Of a stretch of 38,293 nt of DNA, positions 16,605 through 24,650 are shown in pieces. A program made the position numbers and the translations under genes. The DNA is from Steroidobacteraceae bacterium (GTDB taxonomy: Bacteria; Pseudomonadota; Gammaproteobacteria; Steroidobacterales; Steroidobacteraceae). Every line of letters begins with the position of its first letter. The stretch's first letter is position 1. The notes beneath the pieces are model-generated. The model was given only the letters and a program-made list of their open reading frames with translations. It ran no database searches and was not told the origin of the DNA. Where the stretch lies: the NCBI GenBank assembly GCA_019683695.1, contig JADGHX010000027.1, positions 1 through 38,293 of the forward strand. The letters run 5' to 3'.

Positions 16605-17690
16605 TCAGGCGGTGCGTGCGGACTCGAGCTCGCCGTCGCCGACCTCGCCCGTGACGCCGAGGCGCTTGTGCATGATCGGGCTCGTGGTGGTGTACTGGAG
16701 GTGCACCTTCTGGCCGGGATTCAGGTATTCCTTGATGGCGAACGCGGCGAGCGCGGCCTCGTGGAAGCCCGACAGAATGAGCTTCTTCTTGCCGGGGTAG
16801 TCGTTGATGTCGCCGATGGCGAAGATGCCCGGCACGCTCGTCTGGAAGCGGTGCGTGTCGACCGGAATGGTCTTGCGATTGAGCTCGATGCCCCAGTTGG
16901 CAATCGGGCCCAGCTTCGGCGACAAGCCCCAGAACACGAGCAGCTGGTCCAGCGACACCGTGCGCGTGATGCCGTCGCGGCTTGCGACACGAATGCCCTT
17001 CAGCACGTCGCCGTCCTCGACCAGCGATTGCACCGTGCCTTCCATGAAGTCCACGCGGCCTTCCTCGCGCAGCGCGAACATGCGCTCCACGGAGGCCGGG
17101 GCCGCGCGGAACTCCGAGCGGCGATGGATCAGCACGACGCTGTTGGCGGTTTCCGCAAACGACAGCGTCCAGTCGAGCGCCGAGTCGCCGCCGCCGAGGA
17201 TCACGAGATCCTTGCCCCGGAAGGCTTCCGCGTCCTTCACGCGATAGTGGATCGACGTGCCCTCGTAGCGCTCCGCGCCGGGAATGCCGAGCTTGCGCGG
17301 CTGGAACGAGCCGACGCCCGCCGCGATGATCACCACGCCCGCATCGAAGCGCGTGCCGCGGCTCGTCTCCACATCGAAGCGGCCGTCCTCGCGCTTCACC
17401 ACGCTCGTGACTTCCTGGCCGAGGTGCAGGCCGGCGTTGAACGGCTTGATCTGCTGCTCGAGCCGCTCGATCAGCTCGCGCGCGGTGCACACCGGCACGG
17501 CGGGAATGTCGTAGATGGGCTTGTCGGGATACAGCTCCGTGCACTGACCGCCGATGGCGGGCAGGGAGTCGACCAGCTCGGCCCGCAGACCCAGCAGTCC
17601 CAGCTCGAAGACCTGGAACAGCCCGCAGGGCCCGGCCCCGACGATGACGGCGTCTGTGACGATGGCAAGCTTGGTACGTTCAGGCGACAA
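16605..17690 (-). CDS. Ferredoxin/flavodoxin-NADP reductase, thioredoxin-reductase-like type
   Basis: A 361-residue flavoprotein transferring electrons between NADPH and ferredoxin or flavodoxin. The FAD motif is VIVGAGPCGLF (about 16-26), then DSLPAIGGQCTELYPDKPIY. The NADPH-binding motif is LVILGGGDSALDW, and the C-terminal FAD contact is GIFAIGDINDYPGKKKLI. There is no redox CxxC pair, unlike thioredoxin reductase, which fits the YumC-type family. The best start is a TTG at 17688-17690 inside the 3' end of the cysteine synthase gene (11-base overlap) with GGAGA just upstream; longer starts would read through that gene. Position at the end of a sulfur operon suggests it feeds electrons to sulfite reductase (inference). 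Confidence 0.88.
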   Translation of the reverse strand: MSPERTKLAIVTDAVIVGAGPCGLFQVFELGLLGLRAELVDSLPAIGGQCTELYPDKPIYDIPAVPVCTARELIERLEQQIKPFNAGLHLGQEVTSVVKREDGRFDVETSRGTRFDAGVVIIAAGVGSFQPRKLGIPGAERYEGTSIHYRVKDAEAFRGKDLVILGGGDSALDWTLSFAETANSVVLIHRRSEFRAAPASVERMFALREEGRVDFMEGTVQSLVEDGDVLKGIRVASRDGITRTVSLDQLLVFWGLSPKLGPIANWGIELNRKTIPVDTHRFQTSVPGIFAIGDINDYPGKKKLILSGFHEAALAAFAIKEYLNPGQKVHLQYTTTSPIMHKRLGVTGEVGDGELESARTA

Positions 17691-18714
17691 GGGCTTTCTC
17701 CAGGTTGATCGGCTCGCGCCCCGCGGCAGGCGAGGTCGCATATTGCGCAAGTCCCTTCTGCGCGAGCCATTCGGGATTGAAGAGTCGGGACTGGTATTTG
17801 GCACCGCCGTCGCACAGCACCGTCACGATGGTGTGGCCCGGGCCGAGCTCGCGCGCCACGCGCACCGCCGCGGCCACGTTGATGCCGCTCGTGCTGCCGA
17901 GGAAAAGCCCTTCCTCATGCAGCAGCCGGTAGACGTAGCTCACCGTCTCCGAATCCTCGATGTGAACGGCATCGTCGATCTTCGCCGTGGCGAGATTCGC
18001 GGTGACGCGCCCGATGCCGATGCCCTCGGTGATGGAGCCCGAGCCGGTGGCTTTCAATGCGCCGTTCTTGACGTATTCGTAAAGGCTGCTGCCGGGCGGG
18101 TCCGCCAGCACGCAGCGGATCTTCGGGTTCTGCTGCTTGAGATAGTCCGAGACGCCGGCGAAGGTGCCGCCGGTGCCGCTCGCCGCCACGAAGGCGCTCA
18201 CGCGCCCTTCCGTCTGCTCCCAGATCTCCGGGCCGGTGGTCCTGAAGTGGGCATCGCGATTGGCCGTGTTGTCGAACTGGTTCGACCAGATGGCGTTCGG
18301 GAGCAGCGAGGCGAGCCGGCCCGCCACCTTCTGGTACTGGTTCGGGTTGCTGTAGGGCACCGTGGGCACCTTGTGCACCTCGGCGCCGAGCATCTCGAGC
18401 AGTCTGTATTTCTCGGCGGACTGGTTGTCCGGCATCACGATGACGCAGCGATAGCCGCGCTCGTTGCACACGTGCGCGAGGCCGATGCCCGTGTTGCCAG
18501 CCGTGCCCTCGACGACGATGCCGCCAGGCTTGAGCTCGCCGCGCGCCTCGGCCGCCTCGATGATGCCGCGCGCAGCGCGATCCTTGACGGACCCGCCGGG
18601 GTTCATGAACTCGGCCTTGCCGAGGATCTCGCAGCCCGTGGCCTCGCTCGGGCCGCGCAGGCGAATCAGCGGGGTGTTGCCCACCGAAGCAGTGAATCCG
18701 GAGGCGATCTTCAT
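17680..18714 (-). CDS. PLP-dependent cysteine synthase-like enzyme
   Basis: A 344-residue fold-type II enzyme, probably making cysteine from O-acetylserine and sulfide. The PLP lysine is about Lys44 in NPGGSVKDRAARG. The substrate loop is EGTAGNTGIGLA (about 69-80), the phosphate-binding loop is AASGTGGTFAG, and GSTSGINVAAAVRVA lies near the C-terminus. The ATG at 18712-18714 follows GGGAG; the frame extends far upstream but into non-family sequence. Cystathionine beta-synthase-like or cysteine desulfhydrase activity cannot be excluded from sequence alone. It sits between cysG and the ferredoxin reductase, in keeping with the last step of sulfate assimilation. Confidence 0.88.
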   Translation of the reverse strand: MKIASGFTASVGNTPLIRLRGPSEATGCEILGKAEFMNPGGSVKDRAARGIIEAAEARGELKPGGIVVEGTAGNTGIGLAHVCNERGYRCVIVMPDNQSAEKYRLLEMLGAEVHKVPTVPYSNPNQYQKVAGRLASLLPNAIWSNQFDNTANRDAHFRTTGPEIWEQTEGRVSAFVAASGTGGTFAGVSDYLKQQNPKIRCVLADPPGSSLYEYVKNGALKATGSGSITEGIGIGRVTANLATAKIDDAVHIEDSETVSYVYRLLHEEGLFLGSTSGINVAAAVRVARELGPGHTIVTVLCDGGAKYQSRLFNPEWLAQKGLAQYATSPAAGREPINLEKALVA

Positions 18715-18726
18715 AGGGTGCTCCCG

Positions 18727-18744
18727 CCCTCGCTCGGGCGAGGG
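18727..18744. promoter_or_regulatory. Stable hairpin just upstream of the cysteine synthase ribosome binding site
   Basis: CCCTCGC (18727-18733) and GCGAGGG (18738-18744) form a perfect 7-base-pair stem with a 4-base loop. In the minus-strand transcript it ends only a few bases before the GGGAG ribosome binding site. It could be a processing or attenuation element between cysG and the next gene, or a weak terminator. Confidence 0.45.
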
Positions 18745-18769
18745 TCTGTCCAGCGTCGCAGGCGCGCGA

Positions 18770-20212
18770 TCATACAGGCTCCTGCGCGGCAGACTGGCGG
18801 GCCTGATCTGCGGTGGCGATGAGTTCCTCGTCGTCGCGGGCGAGCGAGGCGACTTCGCCCACGATGAGCACGGCCGGGGGAGCGATGTTCCGGTCGCGTG
18901 CAATGTCGACAATGGTGCTGATCGAGCCGCGGGCGACACGCTGTTCGGCGAGCGATCCGCGCTCAACCAGGGCCGCGGGCAGGTGCGGCGAAGCGCCGGA
19001 TTCGAGCAGCTTCGCGACGATGCGCGGCAGCTGAGCCACGCCCATGTAGAACACGACGGTGTGATGTGGCTGGGAGAGCGAGCGCCAGTCCAGCGACTCG
19101 TCGTCGAGCGCGTGGCCGGCCGCGAAGGTCACGCTCTGCGCGAGACGCCGATGCGTCAGCGGAATTCCGGCGGAAGCGGCCGCGCCGAGCGCAGCCGTGA
19201 TGCCGGGGACGACAACGTACGGGATGCCGTGCTCCGCGAGCACCTCGATCTCCTCGCCACCGCGGCCGAAGATGAAGGGGTCACCGCCCTTCAGGCGCGC
19301 GACGCGCAGACCGCGCCGCGCGTAGTGGACGAGCAGCTCGTGGATGCGCGTCTGCGTCTTCTGATGGTCCCCACCGGTTTCCTTGCCGACGAAGATGCGC
19401 TGGGCATCGCGGCGGGCGCGATCGAGCACCGCATCGGAAATGAGGCGGTCGTAGAGAATGACGTCCGCCTGCTGCAGCAGCTGCACCGCACGGAGCGTGA
19501 GCAGGTCCGGGTCGCCCGGGCCCGCGCCGATGAGGTAGACCTCGCCGAGACGTGTGCCATCGGCCGCAGCCGTGTCCGCGTTGTGTGCCGCTGCGAGTTC
19601 GCTCTCGAACGCCCGATCTGCATTGCGCTCGTCGCCGGCGAGCACGCGCGAGCCCACGAAACCTCCGATCACCCGCTCCCAGAACGACCGGCGCTGCTCG
19701 GGCGCGAGGGACTTCTGCACATTCTTGCGCCGGTCGCCGACGAAGCGGGCGAGGGCGCCGAGCCGCGCGGGCAGCAGCGTTTCGATCTGCTGGCGCACGC
19801 GACGCGCGAGCACCGGAGAGCAGCCGCTCGAGCCCACGGCCACCATCACGGGCGAGCGATCGATGATGGCCGGGAAGATGAACGAGGACAGCTCCGCATC
19901 ATCCACCACATTCACGGGCACACGCCGTGCGCGCGCCGCCGAGGCAACGGCCGCATTTACCTCACGCGAATCCGTCGCCGCGATGGCGAGACTCACGCCG
20001 TCCAGATGATGCGGCTGGAACGGCAGTGACAGGAAACGGATCGCGTTCTGCTCGGCCAGCGCCCGCAGGTCTTCGTGCAGCTCGGGCGCGATTACCGTGA
20101 TGCGCGCACCGGCGCGCAGGAGCAATTCCACCTTGCGCAGGGCGACCTCTCCGCCGCCGGCGACGACGACGGGCTCTCCCCGCAGCTGGATGAAGATCGG
20201 CAGGTAGTCCAT
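18770..20212 (-). CDS. cysG: Siroheme synthase (fused methyltransferase, dehydrogenase and ferrochelatase)
   Basis: A 480-residue protein that converts uroporphyrinogen III to siroheme, the cofactor of sulfite and nitrite reductases. The N-terminal half has the NAD motif VVAGGGEVALRKVELLL (about 17-33), and NVVDDAELSSFIFPAIIDRS carries the phosphoserine-loop region SSGCSPVLARR (128-138). The C-terminal methyltransferase has the SAM motif LIGAGPGDPDLLTLRA (from about 227), LYDRLIS, and RLKGGDPFIFGRGGEE. The ATG at 20210-20212 is chosen because family similarity starts at MDYLPIFIQLRG. cysH lies 13 bases upstream, so the two share an operon, and siroheme output is matched to sulfite reduction. 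Confidence 0.95.
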   Translation of the reverse strand: MDYLPIFIQLRGEPVVVAGGGEVALRKVELLLRAGARITVIAPELHEDLRALAEQNAIRFLSLPFQPHHLDGVSLAIAATDSREVNAAVASAARARRVPVNVVDDAELSSFIFPAIIDRSPVMVAVGSSGCSPVLARRVRQQIETLLPARLGALARFVGDRRKNVQKSLAPEQRRSFWERVIGGFVGSRVLAGDERNADRAFESELAAAHNADTAAADGTRLGEVYLIGAGPGDPDLLTLRAVQLLQQADVILYDRLISDAVLDRARRDAQRIFVGKETGGDHQKTQTRIHELLVHYARRGLRVARLKGGDPFIFGRGGEEIEVLAEHGIPYVVVPGITAALGAAASAGIPLTHRRLAQSVTFAAGHALDDESLDWRSLSQPHHTVVFYMGVAQLPRIVAKLLESGASPHLPAALVERGSLAEQRVARGSISTIVDIARDRNIAPPAVLIVGEVASLARDDEELIATADQARQSAAQEPV

Positions 20213-20225
20213 GCAGCCCCGCCTG

Positions 20226-20945
20226 TCACGCTTGACCGACGGCGTGACGAACCCGGGGCTGCAGGCCGCACTCGCGCGATTCCGGTTGTTCCCACCACCA
20301 GCGGCCGGCGCGCTGGTCCTCGCCGGGCTGGATGGCGCGCGTGCAGGGCGCGCACCCGATGCTCGGGAAGCTGCGGTCGTGCAGCGTGTTGTACGGAATC
20401 TTGCGTGCGCGGATGTATTGCCACACCTGCTCTTCGGTCCAGTCGAGCAGGGGGCTGATCTTGTGCATGTTGTTCTGCGCGTCCCACTCGATCGGCTGAC
20501 CGAGGGCACGCGTGGCGGACTGCTGGCGCCGCACGCCCGTGACCCAGGCCGAATAGCCCTGCACGGCGCGCTTGAATACTTCCACTTTGCGGACGTGGCA
20601 GCAGGCGAGGCGGGCTTCCAGGCTGTGGAAGAACCCGTTCACGCCCTGCTTCTCGACGAGCTTCGCGAGGTTCTCCGCGTCCGGGTACACGAGACGGATG
20701 CGCTTCTTGTAGCGCCGTTCGAGCTTCTCGACCAGCTCGTACGTTTCCTCGTGCAATCGCCCGGTGTCGATGCTGAAGATGTCGATCTCGGGCACGTGCG
20801 ACCAGATGATGTCGGTCAGCACCATGGCCTCGGCGCCAAGGCTGTTCGAGTACACGACCCGGCCGTACTGCTGGACGGCTGCAGCCAGCATGTCCCGGAC
20901 CGCCGCCGCCTTCTGTTCCAGTTCGAGTGGAAGTACGTCGCCCAT
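20226..20945 (-). CDS. cysH: Adenylyl-sulfate (APS) reductase, thioredoxin-dependent
   Basis: A 239-residue enzyme reducing activated sulfate to sulfite. The PP-loop-like nucleotide site is VYSNSLGAEAMVLTD (31-45), followed by IDTGRLHEETYELV. Four cysteines typical of the [4Fe-4S] APS-reductase branch are present: Cys115-Cys116 (ACCHVRK) and Cys198/Cys201 (GCAPCTRA). The catalytic C-terminal cysteine is Cys226 (RECGLQP). PAPS-only enzymes of the E. coli type lack the cluster cysteines, so APS is the expected substrate. The ATG at 20943-20945 is preferred; an in-frame ATG at 21002 would add 19 residues. No clear ribosome binding site precedes the chosen start. It heads the minus-strand sulfur operon and is divergent from cysB. 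Confidence 0.92.
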   Translation of the reverse strand: MGDVLPLELEQKAAAVRDMLAAAVQQYGRVVYSNSLGAEAMVLTDIIWSHVPEIDIFSIDTGRLHEETYELVEKLERRYKKRIRLVYPDAENLAKLVEKQGVNGFFHSLEARLACCHVRKVEVFKRAVQGYSAWVTGVRRQQSATRALGQPIEWDAQNNMHKISPLLDWTEEQVWQYIRARKIPYNTLHDRSFPSIGCAPCTRAIQPGEDQRAGRWWWEQPESRECGLQPRVRHAVGQA

Positions 20946-21341
20946 AATGTGGGCGCGAATATATCGGTGGGCCCCGGCCGGCCAGAACGAATGATTGCTC
21001 ATGAGAGCCTGCAATCCGGTTATAGGGCGGTAACAGGGCCGAAGCGGGACGCGCGCACCCGCGCGCGCCGGGATCGACATCGAGGCCCGTCTCGACCTGA
21101 TCGGGGTCACGCCGGACCCGGCAGCCGGGCACGTGACGCTTCGATGCCCTCGGGAGAGGCAGAGATGGACGTTGAGTCCGCACGCCCCGGGGCCGCGCTG
21201 GCCCCAATCCGTCGTGAGGTTTCGCCGGCGTGCATCGCCCGGGCGCATCGCTGGCCGCCGGCGAGCCCGCCGGCTGTGCCGCGACTGCGGCGGGCTGCTA
21301 GGCTTGCCGCACTGTAAATTCCTGTAAATCGAAAGGTCCGG
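20946..21341. other. Divergent control region between cysH and cysB
   Basis: 396 bases with no convincing gene. It contains a perfect 7-base-pair hairpin at 21257-21274 (GCCGGCG-AGCC-CGCCGGC) in the cysB leader, and a 10-base-spaced direct repeat just before cysB (listed separately). An AT-rich GATATATTC lies about 15 bases before cysH and could be part of its promoter. Confidence 0.5.
21312..21329 (+). promoter_or_regulatory. Phased direct repeat upstream of cysB
   Basis: CTGTAAAT occurs at 21312-21319 and again at 21322-21329, exactly one helical turn apart and ending 12 bases before the cysB ATG, next to the AAAGGT ribosome binding site. Such a placement could allow autoregulation. No binding is shown. 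Confidence 0.4.
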
Positions 21342-22316
21342 ATGAAGCTGCACCAGTTGCGCTACCTGGCGGCGGTGGCGCAGAGCGGTCTCAACATCAC
21401 CGCCGCTGCCCAGAAGCTCCACACGTCCCAGCCGGGCGTCAGCAAGCAGATCAAGCTGCTGGAGGATGAGCTGGGGTTCCAGATCTTCGTGCGCGAGGGC
21501 CGCAATCTCACGCGCATCACGCCCGCGGGCCAGCAGGTCATCGAGCGCGCGCTGCGCATCCTGCAGGAAGCCCAGAGCATCAAGGACCTCTCGACGGAGC
21601 TGCGCGACGAGGGCCGGGGCGCCCTGTCGATCGGCACCACGCACACGCAGGCCCGGTACGTCCTGCCCAGTGTCATCCAGCAGTTCCGGGCCCGCTATCC
21701 GCACGTGCGCCTGAACCTGCACCAGGGCACCTCCGAGCAGATCGCCGAGATGGTGGCGCACGATCGCATCGATTGCGCCATCGCCACGGGCTCGGAGCAT
21801 CTCTTTTCCGATCTCACGCTGATGCCGTGCTATCGCTGGTATCGCACGGCCATCGTGCCGAAGGATCACCCGCTGGTGGGTGCGGGCAAGCTCAGTTTCC
21901 GCACGCTCGCGGCGTATCCGATCGTCACGTACACGTTCAGCTTTTCCGGCCCGTCCTCGCTCCACGAGGCGTTTGCGAAAGCCGGCCTCACGCCGAACGT
22001 CGCCATCACCGCGCGCGATGCGGATGTCATCAAGACCTACGTGCGCCTGGGGCTGGGCGTGGGCATCGTGGCGAGCATGGCGGTGAATCCGGAGGAAGAC
22101 CGCGATCTCGTGGCGATCGACGCCTCGCACCTGCTCGCGGCCCACACGACGTGGATCGGCTTCCGGCGCGGCACGCTCCTGCGAAAGTACATGTACGACT
22201 TCGCGCAGCTCCTCGCGCCACATCTGGACCGGCGCCTCATCGAACGCGCGCACCGGCTGAGCTCGGCGGAAGAGGTGGCCGAGCTGTTCAAGGACATGAA
22301 GCTTCCGCAGCGCTAG
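21342..22316 (+). CDS. cysB: LysR-family regulator of cysteine biosynthesis, CysB-like
   Basis: A 324-residue activator of sulfate assimilation genes, with N-acetylserine as inducer in the known family. The opening MKLHQLRYLAAVAQSGLNIT, the HTH core AAQKLHTSQPGVSKQIKLLE and TTHTQARYVLPSVIQQFRARYP are CysB/Cbl hallmarks, and the length matches. The effector domain carries CAIATGSEH and DVIKTYVRLGLGVGIVA. It is divergent from cysH-cysG and convergent with cysI-DUF934, placing the regulator in the middle of its probable targets. An AAAGGT ribosome binding site precedes the ATG. Confidence 0.95.
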   Translation: MKLHQLRYLAAVAQSGLNITAAAQKLHTSQPGVSKQIKLLEDELGFQIFVREGRNLTRITPAGQQVIERALRILQEAQSIKDLSTELRDEGRGALSIGTTHTQARYVLPSVIQQFRARYPHVRLNLHQGTSEQIAEMVAHDRIDCAIATGSEHLFSDLTLMPCYRWYRTAIVPKDHPLVGAGKLSFRTLAAYPIVTYTFSFSGPSSLHEAFAKAGLTPNVAITARDADVIKTYVRLGLGVGIVASMAVNPEEDRDLVAIDASHLLAAHTTWIGFRRGTLLRKYMYDFAQLLAPHLDRRLIERAHRLSSAEEVAELFKDMKLPQR

Positions 22317-22339
22317 CGCCGGCAAGGCTCGCCGGCGCT
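22315..22339. terminator. Bidirectional terminator between cysB and DUF934
   Basis: AGCGCCGGC (22315-22323) and GCCGGCGCT (22331-22339) form a perfect 9-base-pair stem with a 7-base loop. It overlaps the end of the cysB stop codon and stops 3 bases before the DUF934 stop. It fits termination of both convergent genes. Confidence 0.7.
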
Positions 22340-22342
22340 TCC

Positions 22343-22843
22343 TCAGGCCTCTCGCTGAGTCCGAAACCGTTCGCGCACCAGCCCCGGCAGCGGGGCACCG
22401 GGGGTGTAGGCGACCTTGAAGCGCGTGAGCGTCGCGAGCGCTTCTTCGGGCTTCTCGGTGGGCGCGAGCTCGAAGGCGTCGATGCCGCAGCGATGCATCA
22501 GATACAGCTGGTCCTGCTTCACGTGCCCGACAGCGCGGATTTCACCGGTGAAGTGATAGCGCTGCCGCAGGAGACGTGCGGTGGTGTACCCCCGGCCTTC
22601 GCCCGGCCCGGTGAACTCCACGGCCACGAGCGAGAGGCGCGGCAGATCCGGCGCGAGATCCTCGACGCGATCCGCTGGTGCGAGGCGCACGCCGAGCCGT
22701 CCGCGGCGTGCGAGCCACGCCTCGCGGTTCTCCCGAAAGGTGGCGAACGGAACGATGACGGACTCGGTGTCGCCCGGCGGCGTGTCGCCGAGGCTCACCC
22801 AGTCGTCCGCGACGAACTCATGCCGCCGCAGAATCCTGGACAT
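22343..22843 (-). CDS. DUF934 protein, partner of sulfite reductase
   Basis: A 166-residue member of DUF934 (oxidoreductase-linked family of unknown biochemistry). Family segments include ERVEDLAPDLPRLSLVAVEF-like DRVEDLAPDLPRLSLVAVEF, GRGYTTARLLRQRYHFTGEI and AVGHVKQDQLYLMHRCGIDA. The ATG at 22841-22843 lies inside the end of cysI (26-base overlap), so the two are translationally coupled, as in many Proteobacteria where DUF934 follows cysI. A role in assembly or electron supply to CysI is only inferred from this linkage. Confidence 0.9.
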   Translation of the reverse strand: MSRILRRHEFVADDWVSLGDTPPGDTESVIVPFATFRENREAWLARRGRLGVRLAPADRVEDLAPDLPRLSLVAVEFTGPGEGRGYTTARLLRQRYHFTGEIRAVGHVKQDQLYLMHRCGIDAFELAPTEKPEEALATLTRFKVAYTPGAPLPGLVRERFRTQREA

Positions 22844-24473
22844 AGACGGAGTCCTTGAAGGGCTTGAGGCCGATGCGGCGGTAGGTATCGATGAAACGCT
22901 CGCCATCCTCGCGCCGCGCGCGGTACACGTCCACGATGCGCTGGAGGGTGGGCGCCACCTCGTGCTGGCGCACGGACGGGCCGATCACATCGCCGAGCGC
23001 CGTGAATCCGTTGACCGAGCCGCCGAGCGTGATCTGGTACCACTCCTCGCCGTGCTTGTCGACGCCGAGTATGCCGATGTGGCCCACGTGGTGATGGCCG
23101 CACGCGTTCATGCAGCCGGACATCTTGATCTCGATGTCGCCGAGATCGTACAGGTAATCGAGATCGTCGAACTGCTGCTGGATCTGCTTCGCCACGGCGA
23201 TCGTGCCGGCGTTCGCGAGCCCGCAGAAATCCAGGCCCGGGCAGGCGATCATGTCCGTGAGCGTGCCGATGTTCGGTGAGGCGAGCCCCAGGCGCTTCAG
23301 CTCCTGCCAGGTGTCGTACAGATCGATCTGCCGCACGTCCGCGAGCATCAGGTTCTGGTTGTGCGTGGTGCGCACCAGGCCGAAGCTCACGCGGTCCGCG
23401 AGGTCCGCCACGGCGTCCATCTGGTCTGACGTCATGTCGCCCGGCACGGAGCCGTGCGCCTTCAGGCACACGAACACGGCGCGGTAGCCCGGCACCTTGT
23501 GCTGGCGCGTGTTGTAGCGATACCAGGTCTGGAACTCGAGCTCGCGGTTGTGCGCGGCGTCGATGTTCTCGAGCGTCTCGTACGCCGGCGGCCTGAAGAA
23601 CTGGCGCACGCGCTCGACTTCCGCCGGCTCGAGGCGGGTGGCAAAGTCCTTCGAGCCTTCCCACTCCGCTTCCACCTGTCTGCGGAACTCCTCGATGCCG
23701 AGCGACTTCACGAGGATCTTGATGCGCGCCTTGTGAATGTTGTCGCGCCGGCCAAAGCGGTTGTACACGCGCAGGATGGCCTCGCAGTACGCCAGCAGAT
23801 CGGGCACCGGCAGGAACTCCCGCACCACCTGCCCGATGATCGGCGTGCGGCCCAGCCCGCCGCCCACGAACACCTTGAACCCGATCTCACCCTCGGACCC
23901 GCGCTGCATCTGCAGGCCGATGTCGTGCACTTCGGAGGCCGCGCGGTCCTGCGGCGAGCCCGTGACGGCGATCTTGAACTTGCGCGGCAGGTACGTGAAC
24001 TCGGGGTTCAGCGTGGACCACTGGCGCAGGATCTCGCAGTAGGGACGGGGATCGTCGAGCTCATCCGGAGCGATGCCGGCGAGATGATCGGCGGTCACGT
24101 TGCGCACGCAGTTGCCGCTCGTCTGGATGGCATGCATCTGCACGCTCGCGAGCTCTTCGAGAATGTCCGGAACGTTCCTGAGCTCCGGCCAGTTGAGCTG
24201 CATGTTCTGCCGCGTCGTGAAGTGACCGTAGCCGCGGTCGTACTTGCGCGCGATTTCCGCGAGCTTGCGCAGCTGCCGCGTGCTGAGGAGACCATACGGG
24301 ATCGCAATGCGCAGCATCGGCGCATGGCGCTGGATGTAGAGCCCGTTGCGGAGTCGCAGGGGGCGAAATTCGTCCTCGGACAACTCGCCAGCCAGATAGC
24401 GACGCGTCTGATCACGAAATTCCGCCACGCGCTGGTCGACAACCGCCTGGTCGATCTCGTCGTAGCGATACAT
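22818..24473 (-). CDS. cysI: Siroheme-dependent sulfite (nitrite/sulfite) reductase
   Basis: A 551-residue haemoprotein reducing sulfite to sulfide by six electrons. Siroheme/[4Fe-4S] ligands are Cys411 and Cys417 (ACPGLDFCG) and Cys454 and Cys458 (GCMNACGHHH), the standard C-x5-C...C-x3-C pattern. Two ferredoxin-like half domains are seen (YGHFTTRQNMQLNW; FGLVRTTHNQNLMLADV). The start is the ATG at 24471-24473. There is no cysJ flavoprotein in the window. This CysI-DUF934 type, as in Pseudomonas, probably takes electrons from ferredoxin, and a ferredoxin-NADP reductase gene lies in the neighbouring sulfur operon. Nitrite reductase activity is the alternative, but the context favours sulfite. 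Confidence 0.93.
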   Translation of the reverse strand: MYRYDEIDQAVVDQRVAEFRDQTRRYLAGELSEDEFRPLRLRNGLYIQRHAPMLRIAIPYGLLSTRQLRKLAEIARKYDRGYGHFTTRQNMQLNWPELRNVPDILEELASVQMHAIQTSGNCVRNVTADHLAGIAPDELDDPRPYCEILRQWSTLNPEFTYLPRKFKIAVTGSPQDRAASEVHDIGLQMQRGSEGEIGFKVFVGGGLGRTPIIGQVVREFLPVPDLLAYCEAILRVYNRFGRRDNIHKARIKILVKSLGIEEFRRQVEAEWEGSKDFATRLEPAEVERVRQFFRPPAYETLENIDAAHNRELEFQTWYRYNTRQHKVPGYRAVFVCLKAHGSVPGDMTSDQMDAVADLADRVSFGLVRTTHNQNLMLADVRQIDLYDTWQELKRLGLASPNIGTLTDMIACPGLDFCGLANAGTIAVAKQIQQQFDDLDYLYDLGDIEIKMSGCMNACGHHHVGHIGILGVDKHGEEWYQITLGGSVNGFTALGDVIGPSVRQHEVAPTLQRIVDVYRARREDGERFIDTYRRIGLKPFKDSVYVQDSAAA

Positions 24474-24520
24474 GGCGGGCGACTATAGGCGGGCGGTCCC
24501 GGGGCACAAATACCGGTTGG

Positions 24521-24572
24521 TTTGGTGCGCAGAGCGGGCGGGTATGAGCATTTGGAGTGCAAAGCGGGCGGG
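24521..24572. repeat. Tandem 30-base-spaced repeat in cysI/maoC promoter region
   Basis: A 22-base unit at 24521-24542 recurs at 24551-24572 with 19 of 22 positions identical (core AGCGGGCGGG, beginning TTTGG). The period of exactly 30 bases is close to three helical turns. It lies in the 177-base divergent gap between cysI and the MaoC gene and could be a pair of regulator sites. Confidence 0.5.
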
Positions 24573-24650
24573 CAGGCGCGTTCGGCCGGGGCAGGCACGC
24601 CGCATGCACCCTGTGCAAAACTAGCGTCCCCCGAATCCCGCGGAGGCGGC

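Noticed and set aside
20946-22325. Long N-terminal extension of the cysH frame across cysB
   Set aside because: Reads antisense to cysB with no family similarity; cysH similarity starts at the ATG on 20943-20945.
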